Position numbers and translations under genes: made by a program
In this document: in pieces, positions 35,930 through 47,200 of the stretch
Layout: each line of letters opens with the position of its first letter
Numbering within the stretch: the first letter of the stretch is position 1
Source: Sarcocystis neurona
Lineage: Eukaryota; Apicomplexa; Conoidasida; Eucoccidiorida; Sarcocystidae
Length of the DNA stretch: 64,000 nucleotides
Direction of reading: 5' to 3'
NCBI GenBank assembly: GCA_000727475.1
Contig: KL647290.1
Coordinates: forward strand, 2,070,269 to 2,134,268
Notes under the pieces: model-generated
Databases searched by the model: none
Seen by the model: the letters and a program-made list of their open reading frames with translations, nothing else
What the model was told of the DNA's origin: nothing

Positions 35930-38760
35930 AGCAGTGGTGGAAGCTGCAGCAGCAGGGGAGAGGCAGGATTCTCTGGAGCAGCAGAAGCGAGGAAATTTTA
36001 CGAGCAGCGTATCGGCTGAAGGAGACGCAGCAGCAGCAGCAACAGGAGCCAGCAGAAAGCAGCAGGAACAGCAGCAGGGAGGAAGCGTAGCTGCTGGAGC
36101 AGCAGCAGCCGCAGCAGCAGCAGACCGGCGAGGGAGCTGCGGGCGAGGCTGCGGAGCAGACGAACGGGACGCCGCAGCAGAGGACTGAATAGCAACTGCA
36201 GCAGGTGGAGCAGCAGAAGAGCGCAGCACGCAGCAGCAGCAACAGCAGCGCATGCTGCAGGACCCGTGCTCCACCAGCTGCAGTTGTCGCTGCTGCTCCT
36301 GTTTCTTGTTTATGTCGGCGCGTTTCTCTGGCCACTCCCGCTGCAGCACTTCTCAGATCCTTCTTCCAGATAATGACAGCAGCAGCAGCACCAGTTGCGT
36401 CTGTGGCGGCGGCCGCAGCAGCAGCAACACAGCCCACAGCACGTCCAGTAGCGGTAGCGACAGCAGCAGCAGGAGGAGCGCCTGCAACGGCCAGACGCTC
36501 TGCAGGAGCAGCAACAGCAGCGAGACCAACGACACCGGCAGCAGCAGCAGCCCTCCGAGGAGCCCCGGCATCAGTACCCGCATTGACGCCCTCTGCCACA
36601 GCAGCAAATGCCTTGCCGACACCCAAAACAGCAACAGCAAGGTGTGCAACATCAGCAGCAGTAGTAGCCTCCCAAGCAGTCGTCAGCTGCTCAGCAGCGG
36701 TAACATATGCAGCAACAGCAGCAGTCAGATAGATGGCGATGGTGTGAAGCAGATCACGAGGAAACAGGACGACTCCAGCAACAGCAGCAGGGGCAGCAGC
36801 AGCAGCAGCTTCGCTGTGGTGATGCTGCATTACGTCGGTATTTGTTGCAGCAGCAGAGCTGCTACTCGCTTCTCTGCTGCAGCTGCTGCTTGTGAGCCGA
36901 ACGAAACGCGTGCAGCAGGGGCAGCAGCAGCGACAGCCAGAAGAGAAGAGAGACTGCGGCAGAGGGAAGCTGCTGCCCAGAAACGCCGTTGGTCCTTTGG
37001 GCGTTTGTATTTCTTCGTAGTTTTCTTCTTCGTTTTCATTCCCCACACCACAAACGGGTGTGCTGCGTCGACGTTCTCGCGGTGCTGCTCTACGACGCGT
37101 CTCTCGCAAGTGTGTCCGAGGCCTCGCGTGCAGCTGTTGCTGCCGAATCTCTCGCCCCCGCTGCAGGTCGTCTACGCACAGCAGCAGCAGCAAGAGTCGA
37201 AGAAGAACCAGCAGCGGCAGCAGCGGCAAGCACGCCATACGCGTGAGGAAGAACAGATACCGAAGAAGAACGAGAAGGAGGGTCAGGAGCAGCAAATTTG
37301 GCAGCAGCAGCAGCAGCAGGAGCAGCAGCAATTGTGGCGGCGACAGCAGCAGCAGGCGTGGCAACAGCAGCAGCAGCCGTGGGGGCGGCAGCTAGAGCAG
37401 CAGGGAAGGCACCTGCTGCAGCTGCAGCAAGAGGGTCGCTCACCAGCAGGAAGAGGCAAGTCAGATCTGTTGCATCTCGCGCAGGGAAATTGCGAGGGCC
37501 CTGTGCTGCTGCTGCCGATGCAAAGCGTTGTCTTGACGAGCCACGGTGGCGCACTAACGTGCAACAGACCCGCAGGAGCGGCGACAGCAGCAACGGCGGC
37601 AAGAACAGCAGGACCGGCTGCTACAGCTACATCGGCAATCGCCGCAGGGGCTACTGCAGCACCAGCAACAGCAGTCGTGACAGAGCCAGCAGCCAAGCGT
37701 TCCTCTCCGTGTGTGTGTCCTCGCGAGCGGTCTGTTCCTGCTGCTCCTGCTAATGCTTCTCTTCCGTCGTTTTGCGTCGTCTCCGCCTCCACGTGTTCTT
37801 TCTCTCCTCAAGAAGCGAGTCCTAAGCAGCGGCTGAGTCCGCCCGCAGCGCTGCTGCTGCAGCAGGTTGCGCTGTTGCCCGCGAAAAAGCAGCAGCTGCC
37901 GCAGGAATCGCAGCAGCTCCGGAGGCAGCAGCAGCACCGACAACAGCGAGGGCAGCAAGAGCAGCAGGTGCAACCCCGGCAGCAGCAGCAGCAGCGACTG
38001 TCGCATAATTTTCAGAAGGTGGGGTTGCTTGAAAGGGCGCCGTTTGTTGCGAAGAGGCATGCACATGGGTACGCGGTCCTGCGGCCGGAGAAGCTGCTGC
38101 TGCTGCGTCAACAACAGAGAGTGAAGAGCAGCCAGATGCGTCTGCTGATGAAAGCGTCGTCTTTCTCGCTAAACGGGAAGCAGCTGCTGATCCGGCAGCA
38201 GACGGCAGCAGAGGGGCCGCAGCAGCAGCAGGAGCAGAGAGTTTTGTTGCTGCTGCGACTGCAGCAGTCGCTGCTGGTGGAGGACGGGCAGCAGCCACTT
38301 GCTGCACGCGACTGCAGCAGAGGAACTGCATGCGTTTTTGCTGCTTTTCTTCGAACGGACGGCTTTCCCTCATGCAGCCGGATTGCTGCAGCAACGGCCG
38401 CCGCAACCGCCGCGCCGATGAGTGCTGCTGGCGCGGCCTCTTGGAAAATCTCAGCAGCAGGAACAGGGAGGAAGCACCTGCGGATAGCAGGAGGAACAGC
38501 AGCAGCAGGAGCAGCAGCAGGACAACGCGAGGCCACACAGACTGCAGCAACAACATGCTGTGGCCGTCGTGCAGCAGCGGACATGCTACCTGCAACAGGG
38601 GGACCGTCTCTCCGTCTGCGGCTGCCTGCAGGAGTCGCCGTAGCAGCGGGACGTGCTGCAGCAGGTGCCGCAGGCTTTCTGCAGCGCTGCTGTGGAAGGG
38701 ACGACGTGAGGGCAGGAGGCAGCCGGAACAGCAGCAGAAGTGCCACAGCAGCAACATACG
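35930..38760. repeat. CAG-rich triplet domain, coding strand undecided
   Basis: The plus strand carries very many CAG/CAA/GCA triplets. This leaves an 880-codon plus frame (36252-38894; Gln/Ser/Arg/Ala) and several long minus frames rich in Ala (for example 35895-37364 and 37822-38757). In the minus frames, non-repetitive islands such as NENEEENYEEIQTPKGPT (about 37040) and VLFPRDLLHTIAIYLTAA (about 36750) look more like real protein, with poly-Ala inserts typical of Eimeria homopolymeric runs. A minus-strand gene joining the exons at 33.4-34.9 kb is my preferred but unproven reading. Confidence 0.5.
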
Positions 38761-38839
38761 ACAATGAAGGAAAGAAGTGCGTTTTGCAGCCGTTCGTGGG
38801 AATGAGCAGGCAACAGGCCAGCAGCACCGCGCTGCACAT
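38108..38839 (-). CDS. Candidate first exon, leader-like start and Ala-rich body
   Basis: An ATG at 38839 opens MCSAVLLACCLLIPTNGC, a hydrophobic leader-like stretch, and then an Ala/Pro/Arg/Ser-rich frame to a stop at 38108. It would be a natural 5' exon for a minus-strand gene through the Ala-rich domain. The overlapping plus frame (PFVGMSRQQASSTALHMVKK) is equally open and ends at an AAG|GTACCT donor, so strand is not settled. Confidence 0.25.
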   Translation of the reverse strand: MCSAVLLACCLLIPTNGCKTHFFPSLSYVAAVALLLLFRLPPALTSSLPQQRCRKPAAPAAARPAATATPAGSRRRRDGPPVAGSMSAAARRPQHVVAAVCVASRCPAAAPAAAVPPAIRRCFLPVPAAEIFQEAAPAALIGAAVAAAVAAAIRLHEGKPSVRRKAAKTHAVPLLQSRAASGCCPSSTSSDCCSRSSNKTLCSCCCCGPSAAVCCRISSCFPFSEKDDAFISRRIWLLFTLCC

Positions 38840-38899
38840 GGTCAAGAAGGTACCTGCACGCGCAGCACTTCCCTGGTCTCCTTTTTCTTCTTGAGGGCA

Positions 38900-41229
38900 A
38901 CGCTTTTCAACTGCTCCTCTCTCTGTACTTCTCTTGCTCGTATTGCTCCTGGCATCAACATTGCTGCTCCCGCTGCTGACAACTTTTCTGCTGCAACTGC
39001 TGCTCAAGTGGCTGCAGCTGCTGCGCTACCATTCTTCCTTGCTGTCAGCTCTCCCGAGGGCTCGGCCCTGCTCCGCTTCTTTGGCTGCTGGCCTTGTCCT
39101 CCTGGTACTACATGTCTCGTGCAGCTGTGCTGTCCCCGTCGGCTGCTGCTGCTGTCAAGGACTACTACTACTCCTGTACGTATTCGGCTACAGCTGCTGC
39201 TGCTGCTTTGCTTCTGAGGAGAGTACTGCTTTTTGCTTTGCTCCTCGCTGCGTCTCCTGCTGCGCCGCCCGCCACTTCACGCCCACTGCTGTAGCCGCTT
39301 GGCGCCTGCCGCCCGCGCGTTGCCTTCTGCTGCTGCCGGTTCTGCGGCGTACACTGGTGCTGCCACCACTGCTGCAGCTGCTGCTTCTTGCACTGGAGTG
39401 CCGCTGCTGTTGCTGCTTCTTCCCTCAGCCTCCCTTCCCAGGGGGACAACGACCAACATAGGCAACCCGTCGCAACGTTAAAAAACAAGCTACTGCCACG
39501 TTCTGCTGCTGCTGTCAGACGCAGCCGCTTCTGCAGCCGCTGCTTCTGCTGCTGCTGTCACGCACAACTGCTGCTGCTTCCAATAAGGTAGTATTACTGC
39601 TGCTGCTGCTTTTCCAGTTCCACGTTTGCTGACCGCAGCTTCGAAGACCGCTGGCATCCGCGTACTCCTGCTGCTGCTTCCCCCTCCTCTTCTGCCGCAA
39701 GGCTGCCACCACAATCTTCGGGGAAACTACTCTCGCGCCTGTACTAATAGGACTGCAGCCGCGGCCGACCTCTTAAATATATTTCTGTGTAGATATACGA
39801 CAGTCGATAAACTTCACTTCTCTCTGTCTCCCTCTTCAAACACACATATACTTGCATATGTCCGTCTCTATCTGGACCACGGATAAACGGCGGGAGATGC
39901 ACGTATATGTATCCATATATATATATATACATGTATACGTATTCATCTCTTTCTCTCTACATGTGTGTACATATATACGCCTGTGTATCTCTCTCTGTCC
40001 CTGCGTATACGCATACATATATATGCGTATCCATAAGTATGCGTATCGATGTCTCTCTCCACATGTACACACATACGCGTATATATATATATATATATAT
40101 ACATACAGATTATCTACGTGTCTAGTGGCCTCACGCAGAAGGCCTGTCCGCGGGCTCGCGCATACCCACTCGTATCCACATCTGCACACGTGTTTTCCTG
40201 AACAGGTGTAGACTAACCACCTGTCCTTTTTACGTATACATCTACGTATATCTATCTATCTACATATATATATATACTTACGTGTGTGTGGATCTAGCTC
40301 CACGTACCTGTACGTGTGTGCATGCACAGCGTCTTGCTGTTAGGGTGTATAAATACGTTTCTACATGCAGAGGGAAAGGGGAAGTGTGCGAGAATCTGTT
40401 TTGACGCAGCGCAGACGTGAGTGGAGTCGCCGGCAGCAGCAGGAGGGCCGTATGGCAGCAGCGTCGCCGCGGTGGTGCTGGTGCTGCTGTGTGACAGCCC
40501 ACGTGCAGCGCTGAGATGTAGTTGTCACTTGTATGAGGGGCGTCTCCTTTTCCTCCTGCAGCAGCAGCAGCACCCCAGACTGAGAGGCCCGAACCTTCAT
40601 ATACGCACGTCCATTCCCATTACACGTATGTGTACACACGTGTGCGTAGACGCTGCAGTCGGGAAGGTGAGGACGCCTCCACTTTTTCTTCTACGGTCCT
40701 CTCGAAAGAAGATGCACACATCCGTTCTACCCGCCAGAGCTTGGGCGTGTTGCTTCTTGCCTCTTCGAAAGTGGGTCTGCAGCTGGCAGCAACAGCAGCA
40801 GGGAAGTCTAACTCTCCTGCTGTACGTGTGGTTGTGACGACGCGTGTGGAGACATGTGTCTCTCACAAGCCCCGTATTCGTCCACAACACTCGCACCGCC
40901 GCCTTTTCTCTCTCTGTATATATGTGTATCTATATATCTACGTATATGTATACGAAGGCTACTATATTTGCAAGTATAGGTGTGTCTGTCTATGTGAACT
41001 GGGTGTCTATAAGAGTGACGTTCTTCCTCTGCTGTCCTGTGCTTCTTCATTTATAGTATGTGAGGGGTACTATACTGGCAAGTCCAGGAGTGTCTGCGTA
41101 TGCGAACTAGGTGTATATAAGAGCAAACGTCTTCCTCTGCTGTCCCGTGCTTCTCTGCGTACCGCCCATGAGCCTATATGTGAACCTCCATCTGTGAAGA
41201 AGCGGACGCGTCTCTCTGTTGTGCTGCAG
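38900..41229. other. CTG-rich block then AT-rich DNA, no supported gene
   Basis: From about 38930 to 39670 the plus strand is CTG/TGC-rich, the reverse polarity of the block before it. From 39760 to 40320 it is mostly (AT)n and ACATATAT sequence. Short frames at 40420-40840 have no recognisable content. The missing 5' exons of the uL3 gene should lie in or left of this stretch. Confidence 0.4.
40955..41170. repeat. 108-bp imperfect tandem duplication
   Basis: TACTATA followed by a unique core, including CTTCCTCTGCTGTCC, occurs at 40960 and 41068 (period 108 bp), with scattered substitutions. It lies just before the 41230 exon of the uL3 gene. Confidence 0.8.
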
Positions 41230-44200
41230 CTGCTGGCGCCCGAACATACAGGCTTGTTGGTGAAGGTGTGTGTCTTCTTGGCTTGAGACGAAGAGAAAGG
41301 ACGCGCGTATATACACAGACACATATATATACAGACGCGCAGTAACACACACGTAGGGAAGAGGCGACCCCCGCTTTTGGCCGTGATATGCTGTTCTGTG
41401 CATTTTTGCCTCCAGTACGTCGGGCTGCGGGCACCTGATGACCCGCGCGATTATCTCTTTGATATTCGCTGGAGCGACCAAAAGCCCACGGTAAGCCACA
41501 AAGGAGTCTCAAGCGTATTCCACCTAACTATATATATGGGTGTACAATGTGTACGTGTACACATGTTTCGAGAGGGGCAGAGAGAGCAGGAGAAAGGCAA
41601 AGAGACAGAAAAAGGAAAAGAGGGAGGGGAAATACGAAAAAGAGACGGAGAGACTGAAGGCATCGACCCCGTGGTGGTTTTCTCTCTGGCAACGAATGCT
41701 CCACACCTATGTATGTGTGTCAGATATAAATGCGCATGTGTTCGTCTGTACACACATGTATATACATATGTCTGGATATCAATCGTACGCATATAAATAC
41801 GTGGACGTGACACTCCAGTGTGTGGTTGAGATTCATCTTGTAGAAGGCCAGGCTTAAACGAATATATATATGTATATGCGTGGACAGGTAGATATGTAGA
41901 AAGATACGCATGTGTAAGTGTGGTGGTGGCATATTACCATCGCTGTTGATTACATCTGTCACAGAGGGCGCCTACCCCGTCTCTATATACGTACATGCGG
42001 ATGTCTGCCTGATGATGTCTGCTGATCAATGCGAAAGCATGGACATATATAGAGAGAGACAGAAATATACATATATAGATATGTACATATATAGACATAT
42101 ATATACATATATGTGCACCTCTACAAATATATATATATATATATATATAAGATCGACAGACAGCCTGCCCCGTGATGGTATTTGGTGATCAATGGTACAC
42201 CATGAGTATACGTATGTGTATATAAGCAGATATACACCCACATTTAGTTATGCACCTCTGTAAACATATATGTGGAGGCGACAAGACTGTTTCTCTCCCG
42301 TGATTGTATCTGGCAATCACTTCTACACCATGAGCATATATATATATATATATATATGAACAGATATAGATATAAATGTATATATATATGCACATCTACA
42401 AATCTATATACATATATGGAAGCGACAAGACAGTCTCTCCCCGGTGATTGTATATGGTAATCAGCGACTCAAACCGTAAGTGTATACACGCATACACACA
42501 CATGCGCATACGCGTATACCTATATATATATGTATATGTAGACAGTTACATATGTATATATAGACATACTCAGGTATGTGGATAAACGACAACGGGTTTT
42601 TACATCATTTTGCGAGGCTGTTTTGTTACTTCTGTCCACATGTCGTGCGACATCGAGTTCTTCACCATGCTGCTCGGGATGGAACTCCTCGGTATTTGTA
42701 CACGCTGACTTCGTATATGTATGGGTATGTTGCATGCGCACTTACATATGTAAAGGGCGCTGTCCATATATAGGCGTTTACGTTTGTATGTGTGTAGTGT
42801 TATATATAGGTGTGCATGTATCTATATATAGAGAGAGAGAGAGGGAGAGCGAGACGAATATGTTGCATGCGTCTTTATACGTATAAAGGGGACTATACGT
42901 GGGTGTGTGTATATACAATTGTATGTATAACGTTATATAAACGTGTTATATATACGTCTACATATATACATATATATGTGTGCCGTTTATGTATGCAGAC
43001 ACATATCTGCAAACACTTGCTTATACATATATATATATGTATATATATATGTACGTGTATGTATAGACGCATGTGAACGGCCACACCTGACATTTCGTCG
43101 TCTACTTGTACAGTGCGGACCTGGTCGTTGCACCGGTTATATTGGTAGGTGGGTGTGTCTGTCCTCGTTTATCAGCAGAATTTGTGACGTTCGTATTTCT
43201 TTGTATATGTTGTATGTATAACGTTATATAAACGTGTTATATATACGTCTACATATATGCAGCATTTCGGTATGCACCCACGTGTGGACATTTATGTATG
43301 TGCGCACGAAGAGGAAGAAAAGGGTCGAGCAGGGGCTGTGGCTCGTTCTCTTCGTCTAACATTCCTCCCTTTTGACTGAAGCGGATACACACACACACAC
43401 ACACACGTAGCCACGTGGAAATTGTGCCGAGCTGCCTCTCGTAGGGGAGTATCACGTGAGGGTCACGACCACGTGTGTACATTCGAATTCGCAGGAAGAG
43501 TCGACGGGGAAGCCGTTGACTGCAGCGATGACTCGGCTAATGTATGTCCTTTGCTGCTTCAGTTGGTAGACAGGAGTGGGAAGAAACTACCTGTTAGCTC
43601 GCCGAAGAAAGCCACGCAGATACGCACGTGTGTCTACGTATACGCGCGTGGGGCCGTTTGCTGCTGTTCCTTCCTACGCCTCTCCACAGAGAAAGGACAA
43701 CTGTGTTACCGAGTGACAGCTGCCGTCAGCATCTCGTTGATCTAATCTTCCTGCTGTAGATGAATAGAGTCTCTTCTGCGGCGACCCAGGCGGCCGGAAG
43801 AACAGTCGCCGGGAGTTAACGAAAAGCCGCCAGCTCAAAAGAAGCGCTTGCTGCTGCTGGCACGTAAAATACACACACGTGAATCTTTGTCGACTCCACA
43901 GGCGTATACGCATGTGTACGCATCTATCTCTGTGTGCGGCAGGCACAGGCATACATAACCATACGTGTGTCGATTTGTGTGTGCTGCAGGGGTGTATCAA
44001 GCAAAGATATACATATAGAGACGCTTGTACGCTCCTGGGTGAACGTTGCAGGCATCACGTATATATACCTATATACCTATCTACACGTATGTGCACGTAT
44101 TTTAGGTGCACGTATACATATATATGTCTGCACCCGCACATATGTATACGTATCAATATATATATGTACATTTGTATATGCGTATACGCATATGTACACA

Positions 44201-47200
44201 CATATAAGTAGTTGGTAATGAAAGTCAGCGCGCGTCCAGCAGGATGCAACCACATTTTCTTCTCCGATTTTCTCTTCTTCTCAAATGCGGCCGAGTCTCA
44301 GAGCGTGTCACCTACGTTTCTGTAACTATTTATTTCCCCTTCGCTACCAAAAAGTTATAAAGAAAGCAATGTTCTAAGGGGGTCTTACTATCGCAAGACG
44401 CTCACGTGTATATATCTATATGTTTGTGTTTGTGTACGTAGTCCTCCCACGTAGATATATGTGTGTGTTGGGGGAGAGGGAGAGCGAGAAGACGATCCAC
44501 ATATGTGGATGCTGCTAGGAATGGCTGCTTCAAGCGCGCTGCTGCTGTTGTCCTCCTGCCCTCCGCTGCCGCTGGCTCAGCGACTCTCCTGCCGCCGCTC
44601 TTGCTGAGATGCTGCTTTGCTGAATGTGCGACAGCGAAGCCGCTCTCTTCCTCAGCGTTGGCTTCCACTGCTGCAGCCTGCATTCCTCTCCGTCTCTCGT
44701 TGCGGCTGCTGCTGCTTCTTTATTGCGCCTCTAACGCCATAGCTTTACCGGGCTGTGATCGTGTCGCCGCTTCCTGCTCTTTTTGCTGCCGCTGCTCCTG
44801 CAGCTGCAACTCTTCTTCTCCTGCAGCCGCTGTGTCGGCCTTGCTGCATCCTGCTGCCACACCTGCTGCAGTGCTGGTGGTGCGTGGGCGCTGCTACGGC
44901 TTTCTCTGCCGGTCTTTTGCTGCCGCAGCTCTTCTGGGTGCACTCCTCCCCCCTGCGGCTTCAAGGGCCTTGCCGTCCTGCTACTGCTGCCCCTGCCGCT
45001 GCTGCTGCTGTTACGTCGTGATGCTTACCGCTGGCGCCGATCGACCTCGCTGCCGTCGCTGCTTCCTGTTGTCGCGCTTCCTTCTCGGTGTCGCCCTCCC
45101 TTTTTGCTGCTGCCGAGTTCCCTTGTCCTCTATCCTTTCAACTGCGGTTGCTTCATACTGCAGCTGCCGCTACTTCCTGCTGCCGCAGTTCCGCTTTCCT
45201 GCCCGTGCTGCTTCCGCGACTGCGGCTTCCTACTTGCGCTCCTCTTGTTCGCTGCTGCCGCTCACGCTCACTACAATTTCTGCGTGGCTGCCTTCTGCTG
45301 TTTGCAGATCGAGTTGCTAGCGCGGAAAATTGATATGACGGCGTGCTTCGCTCCTGATGGACGCGCAGAGCCTGTGACGCTCCTGCAAGTGCTGCCTGCT
45401 ACAATCGTTCACTTTCTTGAATACGGAAAAGCTGTAGTCTCTTACAGTACGTCTCTCTTCTTCTATAGGACCTGCTTGCGAGAAGTACCGCACAAACCCT
45501 TCCACCTCTTCTGTTAAGAGCACTCGCCCCACGTAAGGCAATGCTGCTTCGCTGCTTAAACGCCGGACATCGTCGCTGCTGCTTACGCGTTCACATCACG
45601 GCCACGAGAACACCTCGTCCGCCGCCGACAGAGCTGCTGCTCCGTCTGTCGCATCTTCGCGGCAGAAAAAAGGGGGGATGGAAGAAAAGGGCAGGTGGAC
45701 ATCTGCTACTCACCGAGAGACTTTTGTTCTGAATTGGTCGGTTGTCGGAGTAGAACACCCTGCATGGTCGACATTTCCTTCCCTCCTTGCGAGTGCATCC
45801 TCCCCCTCTTCTTTTGCCCCTGCGGCTTCGGCTCCCCCACCCGCTGCTACCTACACGCGTCCACGCGGTTTCGTTTTGTTCGTACGCGGCGTTCTTCTAG
45901 CTTCCCACGCGAAGACCTCTACTCTTTTCACAAGTCCCCGGTGTGTCTGGCGTGTGCTATTGACAAGAAACGCCGGGAAATACATATACGTGTATATGTG
46001 TGGTCTTACAGGTGTACGCGAGTGTATACATATGTATGTATTCGCTGCCACAAGTGGTCTGAGTCGCTAAGTCCACCACTCCTCGTATGCTGTCTGCGAA
46101 TGTGTAAACGCACACATGTACATACATATGTCTGTGCATGCACTTGACTGCTGGTTTACATAGTGGTCTGTATATGGACGTACGTATAGAGGTGATGGCG
46201 GGGAGAGTTGGTGGCGGCGACCATTTACTCGGGGTTGCTAACGGCGCTACCCTCTGTGCATGCGCTGTCAGTGATTCCTCTCTTTCAATCGACTAAGCTC
46301 TACACACTACCGCCGTACACATGTATACAAATATACATATACACGTGTATGTACATATATATGTATGTATATATTGACTGTGCGCCACACACTGCTGCCG
46401 TGTGTGTATACGAATATGCTATCGCAGGTCTCTACCTACATCCGTCCCTTCACTTAATGACGTCTCTTGCACTGCTACGTGTATGGATATATATAGGCAT
46501 ATGTACATGTGTATACTCGGCTGTGCTCTACGTGCTACCGCCGTACGGGGTGCTACCGCAGCTGTCCCTTCACTTAGTAACCAGATATATGTGTACACCT
46601 GGTTCCGTGGGTACGGTTCTCTGTGCACGCGTATGCAAGCACGAGTATGTAACGGCGCCACATCCTCTTATATGTGGGGTCGCTCCGCTGGTGGTGGACG
46701 TCTTTCTTCTATATACAGTTTCTATTTCTGCGTTTGAGCGGGCTCTCCCTTTCTCTCACCAAATCCTCTCTGCCCTGCCATGCATATCCGTATATACACA
46801 TACGCAACCATGTATATATATATATATATACGTGCACGTGTACACGTGCATCCTTTGTGTTGGGCTTCTGTGCCTGCCGTCGATGACCGACTGCGCTGCT
46901 GCAGGCTACCCGAAGCGCCGTAGACTGTTTGTGGGACGGCCGCTCTTGGGGAAACTGCAGAAGGTCGGAGCCACAGGATTCGAGGCAGCAACAGTGACAG
47001 TGAGGCCTCCGGCCGAATTTATTCTTGGCCAGATCCTTGATGCTTCGCTGCTGCTGCCGGCCAAGCACGTCCACGTCCGCGCTGTGAAGAAGGCCAAAGG
47101 CTTCCAAGGGGTCGTCGCTCGCTACGGATTCAACCGGTAAGAGTGTTCCGACCGCCACACAGAGAATTATCAATTCTTGTAAATTTGAAGTTCTCACGTG

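Noticed and set aside
36252..38894. An 880-codon plus-strand open frame
   Set aside because: It consists largely of CAG-type triplets, which lack stops in all six frames. No domain or initiator context supports it, and minus frames over the same DNA are equally long.
41481..43140. 75-bp stretch 42617-42691 as an additional uL3 exon
   Set aside because: It keeps the frame, but its acceptor (CGAG) is poor and the encoded Ser/Cys-rich peptide has no L3 similarity; direct joining of 41490 to 43114 is simpler.
44463..45320. 285-codon plus-strand Leu/Cys/Ala frame
   Set aside because: It occupies the uL3 intron 43542-45307 and is triplet-derived.
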